Notes: a model not told the origin generated them from the sequence alone. 64,000 bases of DNA from Mycolicibacterium rhodesiae JS60 (GCA_000230935.2 AGIQ01000005.1:186001-250000), one strand, 5' to 3'. Positions 42,319-51,436 are shown, counted from the first letter of the stretch. Numbers and translations: made by a program.

Positions 42319-42337
42319 CTAATCTGGTTTAAACTAG
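42319..42337 (+). promoter_or_regulatory. Island operator-like element, site Q (best consensus match)
   Basis: CTAATCTGGTTTAAACTAG is the fullest example, with CTA at the left end and TAG at the right as an imperfect inverted repeat. It sits between the divergent SDR (42289) and acyl-CoA dehydrogenase (42470). It is the right-most site found. Confidence 0.7.
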
Positions 42338-42469
42338 CGGCATCGACGGTCACCAGGCAACTCGGGTCCACCAGCGGTGGGTCCAACATGCCGTAGTTCC
42401 GACCCCTACGCACCCATCGCGTCGAACTGCGCTCAGATCGACCGTTCGCACCTGAAAGGAAGCACGCAG

Positions 42470-43645
42470 TTGGACTCATCCGCATTCGCGTTGACGCCCA
42501 TTCAGCAGGAAATCGTCAATGCAGCACGGCAATTCGGAGAGAAGTGGGCACCACTCGCCACGGAGATCGACCGCGACGACAAGGCACCCACTGATCAGAT
42601 GATCGCCGATACGGTAACGCTCGGTCTTTCCGGCCTGACCATTCCCGAGGAGTTCGGCGGACGCGGCCACAGCGCCATCGAGTTCGCCCTGGCCGTGGAA
42701 CAGGCGTGCCGGTCGATGAAATCGTGGATGGCCGGCGACATCCTCTTCGCCACGACCTGCACGGGCCCGTCGGTCATCATGATGAGCGACAACACACAGG
42801 CGCACGCCAACTATCTACCTAAGATCGCCTCCGGCGAGCGCACAGCGGCCATAGCGTTGTCGGAACCCAAATACGGCTCGGCGGTTACCGACATCGAGAC
42901 GTCGGCGGTCATCGAAGGCGACGAGATCCGCATCGACGGCTCGAAGCGATTCATCACCGGCGCACCAGATTACGACGTCTACGTCGTGTTCGTTCGACTC
43001 AACGGCATCCAGGGCATGAAAGGCATCGGGGCGGTCGTCGTCGACAAGGACACGCCTGGCTTCACTCTCGGCACCGGGCCCGAATACATGGGATCCCGCG
43101 GTTCGCCACACGGCGATCTTCACTTCGAGAACTGTCGTGTGCCCGCAGAGAACCTCCTGATGGGTGCGGGCTCGTTCGCCCATCTCATGCAGGCGTTCAA
43201 CATGGAACGGCTGTACATCTCGTCGCTGTGTCTCGGATTGGCACAAGGTGCCTTCGATGAAGCAGTCGCCTACTCGAACGAACGAGAGCAGTTCGGACGC
43301 CCCATCAACGAATTCCAAGCCGTCTACCACATGGTGGCCGAAATGTGGACGCAGATCGAGTCCGTGCGCTATCTGACGTACAAAGCGGCGCTGACCGCGG
43401 ACCGCGGCAAGTTCCCTCGTGCGCTCGACGTCTCGACTGCGAAGTTGCACGCCGCCGACATGGGGCGCGACGTCTGTTGGAAGGCGATGCAGATCCTCGG
43501 CGGTAACGGGTTGGTGACCGGGTTCCCGCCCGAGCGGTGTTTCCGTGACGTCATCGTGTCCTCGATCGCCGGCGGCACTACGCAGGTACTGAAGAACACG
43601 ATCGCCGCTCAGGTACTCGGCAAACGGCTCAACCAGCGCGCCTGA
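42470..43645 (+). CDS. Acyl-CoA dehydrogenase
   Basis: This 391-aa enzyme starts at TTG 42470, chosen because AAAGGAAG lies 8 bp upstream; the frame is open to an ATG at 42377. Family features are ALSEPKYGSAVTD with GSKRFITGAPDYD, SRGSPHGDLHFENCRVPAEN, and the C-terminal QILGGNGLVTGFPPERCFRD. It is the last gene of the regulated island, and converges with the oxidoreductase at 43898 across a strong hairpin. Confidence 0.9.
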   Translation: MDSSAFALTPIQQEIVNAARQFGEKWAPLATEIDRDDKAPTDQMIADTVTLGLSGLTIPEEFGGRGHSAIEFALAVEQACRSMKSWMAGDILFATTCTGPSVIMMSDNTQAHANYLPKIASGERTAAIALSEPKYGSAVTDIETSAVIEGDEIRIDGSKRFITGAPDYDVYVVFVRLNGIQGMKGIGAVVVDKDTPGFTLGTGPEYMGSRGSPHGDLHFENCRVPAENLLMGAGSFAHLMQAFNMERLYISSLCLGLAQGAFDEAVAYSNEREQFGRPINEFQAVYHMVAEMWTQIESVRYLTYKAALTADRGKFPRALDVSTAKLHAADMGRDVCWKAMQILGGNGLVTGFPPERCFRDVIVSSIAGGTTQVLKNTIAAQVLGKRLNQRA

Positions 43646-43786
43646 CCAGTGCGTCACAATGCGAATGATGATCCTGCAACGACATCGAGCCCGCCGATGA
43701 CGAGTTCGTAGCACAGCGCGGGTGGTGGCGACTGCCAACTCTGTTGCCACACTCATCAACCGAGTCCACAGCACCTTTGCCGTAGC

Positions 43787-43807
43787 ACAGGGGGCCATGC
43801 CCCCTGT
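43787..43807. terminator. Hairpin between convergent genes
   Basis: ACAGGGGGC (43787-43795) pairs perfectly with GCCCCCTGT (43799-43807) around a CAT loop. Lying between the acyl-CoA dehydrogenase stop (43645) and the oxidoreductase stop (43898), it could terminate transcription from both sides. Confidence 0.6.
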
Positions 43808-43897
43808 CGCGCCGCCACTGCCCCGGGCACCACAGTTGATGACTCAGCTCACCGCCGACGGTGGCCCCGTCCATTCCGGTATCGGTAGGCCGACGCC

Positions 43898-44806
43898 CTA
43901 GGCCAAACTCTGCACAATCGACGCGGCCGCGAGCGAGCCTGTCGCGATCGCCAAGGCCACCTGCGGCATCTGCGTCGCAATGGTATCGCCGGCTGCGAAG
44001 ACTCCCGGAACCGTTGTCTGACAGAACGGATCGACTGCGACGGGATTCGCCACCGCCGGCGTCGGCTCACCGAATCCGACCCCGAGCTGTTCGAACAGCT
44101 GCGACCGCTGATGCAGTGTCGTCGCGACGTGCAGACCGCTGCGTGCCAGCCGAGTTCCGTCGGCGAACACGACCGCTACCAATTCGCCATTGCTTGACGC
44201 GAGTTCGGCAACGGGCCGCTCGTCAATCGCAACGCGTGCTGCGGCCAACCGGGATCGGGCGTCGTCATCGAGTTCCGCAGGCCCTCCGGTCAGGAGCACA
44301 ACGTCCTCGCTCCAGCCCCTCAGCAATAACGACGCATGCACTGCCCGTTGGCCGTTCACCAATACCGCCAACGGTTGATCGCGAACCTCCCAGCCGTGGC
44401 AGAACGGGCAGTGGAACACCGACCGCCCCCATAACTCCGCGAGCCCGGGCAGCGCAGGCGGCCGGTACTCCATGCCAGTGGCCACCAGCACCCGACGGGT
44501 GCGTTCACGCCGACCGTCGGACAGTTCCAGTTCGAACGCATCGCCGGCACGCTCACCCGCGACCACCTCACCGGTCCGCACTTCGACGGACGGATAGGCG
44601 GCAATCTCCCGCCGCCCGGCCTCGTACAGCTCGCCCGGCGGTCGGCCGTCGTGACCCAATAGCCCGCCGATGCCGTGGGCGGCCAGGTTACTCTGCTGAC
44701 CCGCGTCGACCAGCAGCGTTCGCCGCCGCGCCCGGCCGAGTACCAGACCGGCGCTCAAGCCCGCGGCTCCGCCACCGACGACGACGCAGTCCCATGTCGT
44801 GTTCAT
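43898..44806 (-). CDS. Thioredoxin-reductase-like FAD/NAD(P) oxidoreductase
   Basis: This 302-aa protein has the FAD motif VVVGGGAAGLSAGLVL, a redox-active CxxC in FHCPFCHGWEVRD and the C-terminal GVFAAGDTI. These match the TrxB-like pyridine nucleotide-disulfide oxidoreductases. The NADPH motif around VLVNGQRAVHASLLL lacks the usual glycine pattern, so cofactor use may differ from true thioredoxin reductase. The start ATG 44806 has a strong GAGGAGG. It is the last gene of the leftward mmpS-mmpL operon, 91 bp after mmpL. Confidence 0.87.
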   Translation of the reverse strand: MNTTWDCVVVGGGAAGLSAGLVLGRARRRTLLVDAGQQSNLAAHGIGGLLGHDGRPPGELYEAGRREIAAYPSVEVRTGEVVAGERAGDAFELELSDGRRERTRRVLVATGMEYRPPALPGLAELWGRSVFHCPFCHGWEVRDQPLAVLVNGQRAVHASLLLRGWSEDVVLLTGGPAELDDDARSRLAAARVAIDERPVAELASSNGELVAVVFADGTRLARSGLHVATTLHQRSQLFEQLGVGFGEPTPAVANPVAVDPFCQTTVPGVFAAGDTIATQMPQVALAIATGSLAAASIVQSLA

Positions 44807-44897
44807 GAGTCAATCCTCCTCATTGTTCGGTCGTTGACGGGTCGGTTTTGCGAGTGTTCGTCCCGAGGGCCTCCACCCGCACCGGGAAGCCGTTCAC

Positions 44898-47804
44898 TCA
44901 TGCTCCGTCGGTCCCACTCGTCGAGGGTCTGGGGTCGGGTCCCAACAGTTTTCGGACGGAGATCCGCGAACCGAACGGCTGCAGCATCTGACTGGCCGGC
45001 CTGGTCCGGACGTGGAGCGGCCACCAGAACCAGCGGCCCAGTAGCGCCGCGATCGACGGCGTCATCAGCGATCTCACGATCAGCGTGTCGAAGATGAGTC
45101 CGAGGCAGATCGTGGTGCCGATCTGCTGGATCATGACCAGGTCGCTGACGATGAACGAGCCGAGGGTGAAGGCGAATACCAGTCCTGCGGCGGTGACCAC
45201 TCCGCCGGTGCCGCCCATCGCGCGGATGATGCCGGTGTTCAATCCGGCACCTACTTCCTCCTTGAACCGAGAGATCAGCAGGAGGTTGTAGTCTGCTCCG
45301 ACGGCGAGCAGGATGATGATCGCCATGGCGGGGACGAGCCAGAACAGCTGGATTCCGAAGATGTACTGCCACACCAGGATCGATAGCCCGAGCGCAGCTC
45401 CCAGGGACAGGACGACAGTGCCCACGATCACGATCGCGGCGACGAGACTGCGGGTGATGAAGATCATCACCAGTAGGATCAACGCGATCGCCGCCATCGT
45501 GACGATCATCAGGTCGTATAGCGATGCCTCCTGGATGTCCTTGTACGTCGACGCCGTCCCGGCGATGTAGATTTTCGCGTCCGACAGAGGGGTTGCCTTG
45601 ATTGCATCGAAGGCAGAGTTGCGGATGGCGTCGATGTGCGAGATGCCCTCGGGGCTGGCGGGTTTGCCCTCGTGCGTGATCGTCATCCGGGCGGCCTTGC
45701 CGTCGGGTGACATGAACAGCTCGAGGCCGCGCTTGAACTCGGCGTTGTCGAACGCTTCCGGCGGCAGGTAGAACGAGTCGTCGTTCTTGGCATCGTCGAA
45801 AGCCTTGCCGAGCGCGGTGGCGTTCTCCAGCGCTTCTCGGCCCTGCGTCAAGGTGCCGGTGACCGTGGCGTAATTCGACTGCAGCAACGCACGATTGGTC
45901 TCCTGGATGTCGACCTGAGGTGGGATCAGCTCCAGCAGTTGCGGTTGCAGCGCGTTGAGTTTGTCCAGGCTTGCGGTGATCTTGCCGAATTGGTCACTGA
46001 GTTTGGAGATGCCGTCCAGTGAGTCGAACACTGATCGCAGGGCCGCACACGTCGGGATGTCGTAGCAGTGTGGCTCCCAGTAGAAGTAGTTGCGTAGCGG
46101 CCGGAAGAAGTCGTCGAAATTGGCGAGGTCGTCTCGGACCTCGTTGATGGTGTCGACCGTGTCGTGGAATGCCCGCACCTGCTCGTCGGTGGCATTGGTG
46201 GCTTGCTGCTGCAAGGAGAGCTGACGTTGCAAGATATCGATCGCCTTACCGGTCTGATCGATCTGAGTCAGGAGGTCGCGCGCCCTGTCCTCCTGGTAGC
46301 TCAGGTTCATGACCTGGCCAGCGCTCTGAGCGCTGATCTGAAAGGGAATGGAACTGTGCTTGATCGGCGTACCGAGAGGTCGCGTGATCGACTGCACCAA
46401 CGCGACCCCGGGGGTGTGCAACACCGCCTTGGCAACGCGTTCCAGAACCAGCATGTCCGCTGGATTGCGCATGTCGTGATCGGATTCGATCATCAGCAAC
46501 TCGGGATTGAGCCGCGCCTCCGAGAAGTGGCGCTCCGCGGCGGTATATCCGACGTTGGACGGGGCGTCATCGGGCATGTAGGGCCGTCCGTCGAAGCTGA
46601 TCTTCGCTCCCGGCAGCGCGAGTAGGCCCACTGCGGCCACCGCCAACGAGACGACGAGCACGGGTCCCGGCCACCGCACGATCGTCGTGCCGACGCGGCG
46701 CCAGCCCGTGGTGCGAAGCGCACGTTTGGGATCGAGGAACCCGAACCGCGCAGCGGTCGTCACCACCGCCGGACCGAGGGTCAGAGCCGCGGCCAACGTC
46801 ACGAGAAGGCCTACCGCCGCTGGGAGGCCGATGCTGCTGAAATACGGGAGCCGGGTGAAGTGCAGGCACGCCACTGCCCCGACAATGGTGAGTCCAGACC
46901 CGGCGATGACATGGACGGTGCCCCCGAACATGTCGTGGTAAGCGGCCTCGCGATCCAGACCCTTGCCCCGGGCTTCTTGGTAGCGCCCGACGAGGAAAAT
47001 GGCGTAGTCGGTGCCCGCGGCGATGGCCAAGCCCGTCAGAAGTTGCACCGAGTAGGTGGACAGGTCGAACAGGCCCGCGTTGCTCAGCAGCGCGACCACC
47101 CCCCGCCCTGCGGCGAGTTCGACCGCGACCACGAGGAGAACGATCACCATGGTGATCACGGAGCGGTAGACGATGAGCAGCATTATCGCGATGACGACAA
47201 ACGTGACGGCAGTGATCACGTGGGTGCCTTCGTTGCCGATATAAAAGCTATCGGTGACCACCGGGGCGGCGCCGGTGACGTAGGCCTTGACCCCCGGCGG
47301 GGGCGGCGTGTCGGCCACGATCTGGCGGATGCTGTCGACGGAATGATTGGATTGTGTCTCGCCCTGTTTGCCTTCGAGGTACACCTGAACGAGCGCTGCC
47401 TTGCCGTCCTTGCTCTGGGCGCCGCCCGCGGTGATCGAATCGCCCCAGAAGTCCTGTACGTGCTGGACGTGTTCGGTATCTGCTCGCAACTTCGCAACGA
47501 GGCCGTCGTAGTAGGTGTGCGCGTCGGGGCCCAGCGGCTGATCGCCTTCGAGAACGATGACGGCTTCGCTATCGGAGTCGAACTCGCCGAACTTCTCCCC
47601 GATGTGCTTCATGGCCGTGATCGACGGAGCATCAGGCGCGTTCAAGGCCACGGAATGCTCAGTACCGACGACCTCGAGTTGGGGCACCAGAATGTTCGTC
47701 ACGCCGGCGACCGCGATCCAGATCAGAATGATCGGGAGGGCGAGTGTGCGGATGACACGCGCTACCCGAGAACGCTCGGATCCCGCTGTCCCGTGCTGGC
47801 TCAC
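44898..47804 (-). CDS. mmpL: MmpL family RND transporter
   Basis: This 968-aa inner-membrane transporter has the usual MmpL length and twelve predicted transmembrane helices in two halves. The proton-relay Asp-Tyr pairs are visible as AAGTDYAIFLVGRYQ in the first half and AVGADYNLLLISRFKEE in the second. Between the halves lies a large periplasmic region. Its GTG overlaps the mmpS stop (GTGA). MmpL proteins export lipids, siderophores or drugs; pairing with MmpS and a divergent TetR is typical of efflux or siderophore-export types, but the substrate cannot be told. Confidence 0.93.
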   Translation of the reverse strand: MSQHGTAGSERSRVARVIRTLALPIILIWIAVAGVTNILVPQLEVVGTEHSVALNAPDAPSITAMKHIGEKFGEFDSDSEAVIVLEGDQPLGPDAHTYYDGLVAKLRADTEHVQHVQDFWGDSITAGGAQSKDGKAALVQVYLEGKQGETQSNHSVDSIRQIVADTPPPPGVKAYVTGAAPVVTDSFYIGNEGTHVITAVTFVVIAIMLLIVYRSVITMVIVLLVVAVELAAGRGVVALLSNAGLFDLSTYSVQLLTGLAIAAGTDYAIFLVGRYQEARGKGLDREAAYHDMFGGTVHVIAGSGLTIVGAVACLHFTRLPYFSSIGLPAAVGLLVTLAAALTLGPAVVTTAARFGFLDPKRALRTTGWRRVGTTIVRWPGPVLVVSLAVAAVGLLALPGAKISFDGRPYMPDDAPSNVGYTAAERHFSEARLNPELLMIESDHDMRNPADMLVLERVAKAVLHTPGVALVQSITRPLGTPIKHSSIPFQISAQSAGQVMNLSYQEDRARDLLTQIDQTGKAIDILQRQLSLQQQATNATDEQVRAFHDTVDTINEVRDDLANFDDFFRPLRNYFYWEPHCYDIPTCAALRSVFDSLDGISKLSDQFGKITASLDKLNALQPQLLELIPPQVDIQETNRALLQSNYATVTGTLTQGREALENATALGKAFDDAKNDDSFYLPPEAFDNAEFKRGLELFMSPDGKAARMTITHEGKPASPEGISHIDAIRNSAFDAIKATPLSDAKIYIAGTASTYKDIQEASLYDLMIVTMAAIALILLVMIFITRSLVAAIVIVGTVVLSLGAALGLSILVWQYIFGIQLFWLVPAMAIIILLAVGADYNLLLISRFKEEVGAGLNTGIIRAMGGTGGVVTAAGLVFAFTLGSFIVSDLVMIQQIGTTICLGLIFDTLIVRSLMTPSIAALLGRWFWWPLHVRTRPASQMLQPFGSRISVRKLLGPDPRPSTSGTDGA

Positions 47805-48247
47805 GCCGTCTTGTCCAGACAGGCGATGTATCCGTTCACGTCGTGTGAAGACCTTTCATCCTTGACGATGTCGTTGACGGTGATGCGGCAGGTGATGGTG
47901 CTCGAATCGCCCTGGGCGCGAAGGTCGGCGAACAGCGTCGTGTCCTCGGTGACCAAGTCGTGCGACCACGGCAGGGGCGCGTCGTCGACGCGCTGGGGTT
48001 GAGCGTGCTCGTCGAGGAAGTTGATGGTTGCCCGCGCACCGGGATCTCCGAGGACCTCCAGGCGGACCCGCTTGGGGTCGTATCCGGTGTTCTCGGGCGA
48101 ATCGGCTGAGGGCTTTGATGTTTGGTAGTGCGAGCCGAAGATGCCGTGCAAACGGTAGGCGCCACTGACGACCAAGACCACCACGATCATCGCCACGAGC
48201 ACCGCCCAATGGCGGGCGGCCGCCCTGAGTATCGGTGATGTCGCCAT
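47801..48247 (-). CDS. mmpS: MmpS family accessory protein
   Basis: This 148-aa protein starts at ATG 48247 with AAAGG upstream. One N-terminal transmembrane helix (WAVLVAMIVVVLVVSGAY) is followed by a periplasmic beta-sandwich containing VRLEVLGDPGARATINFLD and SSTITCRITVNDIVKDE, the conserved MmpS pattern. It is thought to work with MmpL in the periplasm. Confidence 0.92.
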   Translation of the reverse strand: MATSPILRAAARHWAVLVAMIVVVLVVSGAYRLHGIFGSHYQTSKPSADSPENTGYDPKRVRLEVLGDPGARATINFLDEHAQPQRVDDAPLPWSHDLVTEDTTLFADLRAQGDSSTITCRITVNDIVKDERSSHDVNGYIACLDKTA

Positions 48248-48357
48248 GAGAAGCCTTTCGATGTGTGCGTCCACTTGCCGACCTATCGGCTTCCTGCAGA
48301 CGGGGAGGGGTGAGCGTAGGAGGGCGGCCGTCGCGGCGACCGCCAGCTTGCGTGCCG

Positions 48358-48798
48358 CTACCAGTTCCAGAGGGATGGGTCGTTCGGCGGGTAGTTCATG
48401 CAGATGTCGGTGCCGTGTGCGGCGACGCCTTTGTTGTTGAAGAACAGCTTCGCCCAGTTGCCCCAGTGAGTGGCCATCTGCTCGTAGTAGACGTTGGTCG
48501 CGGTGTCCTCCGAATACTGCCGGCGGCCGGCGTAGTCCAGAGAGAAGAACCAGTAGATGCGGTCACGGGCGGCGTCTTGAACGTCGACGGGCCGGTTCTT
48601 GTAGTCGGTCAGGTAGCGCTCGTAGTAGACCGGCTCCACGTCGCGTACGGCCGCCATGTACTGATCGACAGTGCAGGCGGTCGTCAGGATCCGATTCGGA
48701 ATCGGATAGTCGTCACTGGCATCAGCCGACGCGAAACCAGCTGTGGCGAGGACGGTTCCACACATCACGACTGCCGCCAACCCGGCGCGTAGATACAT
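48358..48798 (-). CDS. Secreted DUF5078-type protein
   Basis: This 146-aa protein starts at ATG 48798 with AGGGG nine bases upstream. A signal peptide (LRAGLAAVVMCGTVLATAGF, cleavage near ASADA) precedes a helical domain with TTACTVDQYMAAVRDVEPVY and YYEQMATHWGNWAKLFFNNK. I match this to mycobacterial DUF5078, of unknown function. It lies between the DUF732 protein and mmpS in the same direction. Confidence 0.85.
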   Translation of the reverse strand: MYLRAGLAAVVMCGTVLATAGFASADASDDYPIPNRILTTACTVDQYMAAVRDVEPVYYERYLTDYKNRPVDVQDAARDRIYWFFSLDYAGRRQYSEDTATNVYYEQMATHWGNWAKLFFNNKGVAAHGTDICMNYPPNDPSLWNW

Positions 48799-48803
48799 GG
48801 TGC

Positions 48804-49157
48804 TCACCCCTGTCCGGCTGCCCGGTGCAGGACAGGTGTCTGTTCGGGGCAATAGGTGTCGATCGCGGCACCCAGGAACTTCCAGCCCTGCTCGGTCGTG
48901 CTGCCCTTCGGCAATTGCGCGAAGACGAACCTCGCCGACTTCTCGGCATCCGGATCGAGACCGGTGTAGAGCCGCTTGCACGTGATCTTGCCGATCCACG
49001 CGTTGTAATCCTTCGGCCCGTAGATGCCATAGGTGTGGAGTTCGTTGGCGAAATCGGTGTCGGGATCGGCGTGTGCAGGCCAGGCAACCGCCACGCCGGC
49101 GGCAACCACCATGATCCCCAGCAGCGCCGAGCCGCTCACAGTCATGATTGCTCTCAT
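48804..49157 (-). CDS. Secreted DUF732-type protein
   Basis: This 117-aa protein starts at ATG 49157 (AGGGG seven bases upstream; ATG 49145 is an alternative). The signal peptide SALLGIMVVAAGVAVAWPAH ends at HADPD, the usual start of mature DUF732 proteins. The mature part includes FANELHTYGIYGPKDYNAWI and two cysteines (ITCKRL, DTYCPE) that could form a disulfide. First gene of the leftward operon, divergent from tetR at 49435. Confidence 0.87.
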   Translation of the reverse strand: MRAIMTVSGSALLGIMVVAAGVAVAWPAHADPDTDFANELHTYGIYGPKDYNAWIGKITCKRLYTGLDPDAEKSARFVFAQLPKGSTTEQGWKFLGAAIDTYCPEQTPVLHRAAGQG

Positions 49158-49274
49158 ACGGTTGCCCCTGTCGGTAGTGCTCGCGGTAACGGTGCGGTCG
49201 GCATCGGCGGGCTGCGCACTCGTAGGGGCCACCCACACCAGCGGTATCCATCCGAGCTGCAGTGTGCGAAGAGC

Positions 49275-49434
49275 GCGCATCACTTTTCCGACCACCTTTT
49301 CCGGTCCCCGGTATCGAGGACGCCGTCATGCGGCTCAACCCCGCGAGCACCAACCTGGTTGAGATTCGTGTCTAGACGAACATAACTGTTCAATATAAGA
49401 ACGTCAACGTTCTATTCCGGGCTAGGATCAGATC
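49275..49434 (+). repeat. Direct duplication of a promoter segment, copy 1
   Basis: This 160-bp stretch between the DUF732 gene and tetR recurs at 51511-51672 in the same orientation, about 80% identical by eye with small gaps. It starts GCGCATCACTT and ends in the inverted repeat and TATTCCGGGC. Confidence 0.7.
49398..49413. promoter_or_regulatory. Inverted-repeat operator, copy 1
   Basis: AGAACGTCAACGTTCT is a perfect inverted repeat with 6-bp arms and a TCAA centre, 21 bp upstream of the tetR ATG (49435). It recurs in two other divergent promoters nearby and is a likely TetR binding site. Confidence 0.65.
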
Positions 49435-50007
49435 ATGTCCGTCTCGACAAGGCAGCTTTCATCTGTACAAGCGCGCACCAGAGCCGCCATCCTCGCTGCC
49501 ACGGCTGCTGCGCTGGCCGCGAACCGGACGGCCACCATGCCAGAGATCGCCACCATGGCCGGGGTCGGCCGCACCACGCTGCACCGCTACTTCGCCGACC
49601 GCGAGACGCTGATCTACGAGGCGACCCTGGACTCGATCCGCGTGATCACAGAAGCGGCGGAGGAGGCCGCCACCGACGACGGACCCGCCCTCGACGCGAT
49701 GCGGCGCTTCATCACCGCAGCCGTCTCAATCGGTGAACGGCTGGTCTTCCTCTTCGGCGACCCGGCGGTGCTGCGCGATATCCCACCGGCCCGGCCCCCG
49801 AACGAGGAGTTGTTGATCAACCTGATCACACGCGGGCAACACGAAGGCGTGTTCGACTCGGACCTCAACCCGACCTGGATCCGGCACGCGCTCTACGGAT
49901 TGATCCTGCAAGGCTGTGAGCAAGCCATGGCCGGTGCACTGCCGCGGCACACCGTCGCGCCACTGATCACCCGCACCTTCGAGCGCGGCATCTGCCCGAC
50001 TCCCTAG
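49435..50007 (+). CDS. TetR/AcrR family transcriptional regulator, paralogue of 54597-55169
   Basis: This 190-aa TetR protein has the helix-turn-helix NRTATMPEIATMAGVGRTTL followed by HRYFADRETLIYEA. It differs from the protein at 54597 at about 25 of 190 positions, and the DNA-binding helices are nearly identical. It is divergent from the DUF732-mmpS-mmpL operon and has the inverted repeat just ahead of its start, so it probably represses both itself and the efflux operon. Confidence 0.9.
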   Translation: MSVSTRQLSSVQARTRAAILAATAAALAANRTATMPEIATMAGVGRTTLHRYFADRETLIYEATLDSIRVITEAAEEAATDDGPALDAMRRFITAAVSIGERLVFLFGDPAVLRDIPPARPPNEELLINLITRGQHEGVFDSDLNPTWIRHALYGLILQGCEQAMAGALPRHTVAPLITRTFERGICPTP

Positions 50008-50343
50008 CACAACGGGAATGCGACAAGGACCACACGAGGACCGCGCTCATTTCCAGGATCGCGTCGCGGCCAATGACTTCATAGCCATGCGTGCTCGGTA
50101 TCGGCAAGCACAACAGCCCCACCCACGGCGATAAGCCCGCTCGCCTTTCATGCGGCAGGTCGGACTCAAACGCGTCAAGCACAGCGGCCTGGAGTGAGAG
50201 ATCCAGTTCCGTTGCCGCGCTCATCAAGCAGCGGCGAGGCGGTCAGGTCGGACGCCTCCGACGTCTCCCGTGATCGCCCGTGGCCTCCTGCAGGGAGCCT
50301 CGTCGATGGAGGCCTCGTTCCAGCGGAGCCAGCCGTTCGGCCT
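50008..50343. other. Gap between tetR and the dehalogenase-like gene
   Basis: About 335 bp. The reverse strand carries an 86-codon open frame (49967-50227) beginning MMSAATELDLSLQAAVLDAF, with RAGLSPWVGLLCLPI and HGYEVIGRDAILEMSAV. It overlaps the end of tetR and matches no family I know. It may be a small gene or a remnant. Nothing else is seen. Confidence 0.3.
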
Positions 50344-51300
50344 TCAGGTGCGCGCGGACGTCTGCAGGAACAATTCGAGCAGTGCCAGCAGCGTCTCGGG
50401 AGCGTCCTCGGTCGGGAAGTGGCCGGCGCCCGGGATCTCGACCACAGGTGCGTCGGGGTAGCTGACCTTGAACGCCGGGATCACGTACTTGGCCAGCAGT
50501 GCGGTGTCGCGCATCCCGACCGCCAGCATCACCGGCAGGCCTCGCAGCGCGGCGACAGCTTCCGTGGGCGGCGCGTCGGGCGGCGGGCCCTGCGGGCCCA
50601 GCAGGACCTGCCGGGGGAACGCGATGACACCGCGGCACTCCGCCGGGGTCGGGAATGGACTGGAGTACGCGCGAATCCAGGTCGGCGTGGCAATCTCCGG
50701 TCGGGCGATATGTTGCAGGTCGATCATCAAGTGGGCGATGGTGTGACCCGCGTGTCCGAGGATCTGCTCGAACGAACCGTCCGCGAGCGCCGACTGTGCC
50801 CACTGAAACCACCGGCTCTCGGCGGCGTTGGCCATCATCAGCTCGGCGATGCGCCCGAGCTCGACGCCCTCGGCGAGAGGCAGCACCGTGTCCACCGCGA
50901 AGATCCGGGAGATCCGGCTGGGATTACGCAATGCGAACCCGATGCCGATGGGGCCGCCCCAGTCACGGACCACCAGGGTGATGTCCTTGAGATCGAGCGT
51001 GTCGACGAGCAACGATTCGAGATTCACGATGTGTTCGCTCGCGTCGTACGTGCGATCCTGGGGCGTCTCGCTCTTGCCGAAGCCCATGTGGTCGGGAACG
51101 ACCACCCGATGGTGACGTGACAACGGCCCGATCAGGTGGCGCCACTCGTAGCCCCACGTGGGCTCACCGTGCAGCATGACGATCGTCTGATCGGGCTGTT
51201 CGGGACCCTCGTCGACGTAATGCTGGCGGAAGCCGGCAGCCGCGTTGAAACGGGCGGGATACGGCCACGTGCCGTCGAACGTCTCGTCAGCAGCAATCAC
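50344..51300 (-). CDS. Haloalkane-dehalogenase-like alpha/beta hydrolase
   Basis: This 318-aa protein has the DhlA-type HGEPTWGYEW (44-53), the nucleophile Asp113 in VVRDWGGPIG followed by the halide-binding Trp114, and the catalytic His294 in GAGHFPTEDAP. A probable third acid lies in GMRDTAL. These residues match haloalkane dehalogenase subfamily HLD-I, which hydrolyses carbon-halogen bonds; epoxide hydrolase is less likely because the Trp after the nucleophile and HGEPTW favour dehalogenase. The GTG start at 51300 lies inside a small upstream frame (51287-51436), hinting at translational coupling. Confidence 0.85.
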   Translation of the reverse strand: MIAADETFDGTWPYPARFNAAAGFRQHYVDEGPEQPDQTIVMLHGEPTWGYEWRHLIGPLSRHHRVVVPDHMGFGKSETPQDRTYDASEHIVNLESLLVDTLDLKDITLVVRDWGGPIGIGFALRNPSRISRIFAVDTVLPLAEGVELGRIAELMMANAAESRWFQWAQSALADGSFEQILGHAGHTIAHLMIDLQHIARPEIATPTWIRAYSSPFPTPAECRGVIAFPRQVLLGPQGPPPDAPPTEAVAALRGLPVMLAVGMRDTALLAKYVIPAFKVSYPDAPVVEIPGAGHFPTEDAPETLLALLELFLQTSART

Positions 51301-51436
51301 GGGATATCGTGCCTTCCAGTGCGGTGTCGTCCCTATTGACCGCGGTCATGAGGTCCTCCGAATTATTGGATGTGAAGTAGCCTTCATCGGCTGGCTCGTT
51401 CTTGCGCCGAGCTGCGTGGTACGCCCTGAATGTCAT
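51287..51436 (-). CDS. Small open frame (49 aa) leading into the dehalogenase gene
   Basis: The frame begins MTFRAYHAARRKNEPADEGY at ATG 51436 with GGAGG eight bases upstream. A second in-frame ATG (51349) also has GGAGG five bases upstream. It ends in TGCTGCTGA, 13 bases past the dehalogenase GTG. The dehalogenase start has no good ribosome-binding site of its own, so this could be a leader peptide that couples translation. No homology is recognised. Confidence 0.4.
   Translation of the reverse strand: MTFRAYHAARRKNEPADEGYFTSNNSEDLMTAVNRDDTALEGTISRDCC

Noticed and set aside
49398..49413. Reading the AGAAC...GTTCT repeat as a KstR site
   Set aside because: KstR sites have the AGAAC and GTTCT halves 2 bp apart; here they are 6 bp apart, and the site sits before its own TetR gene.
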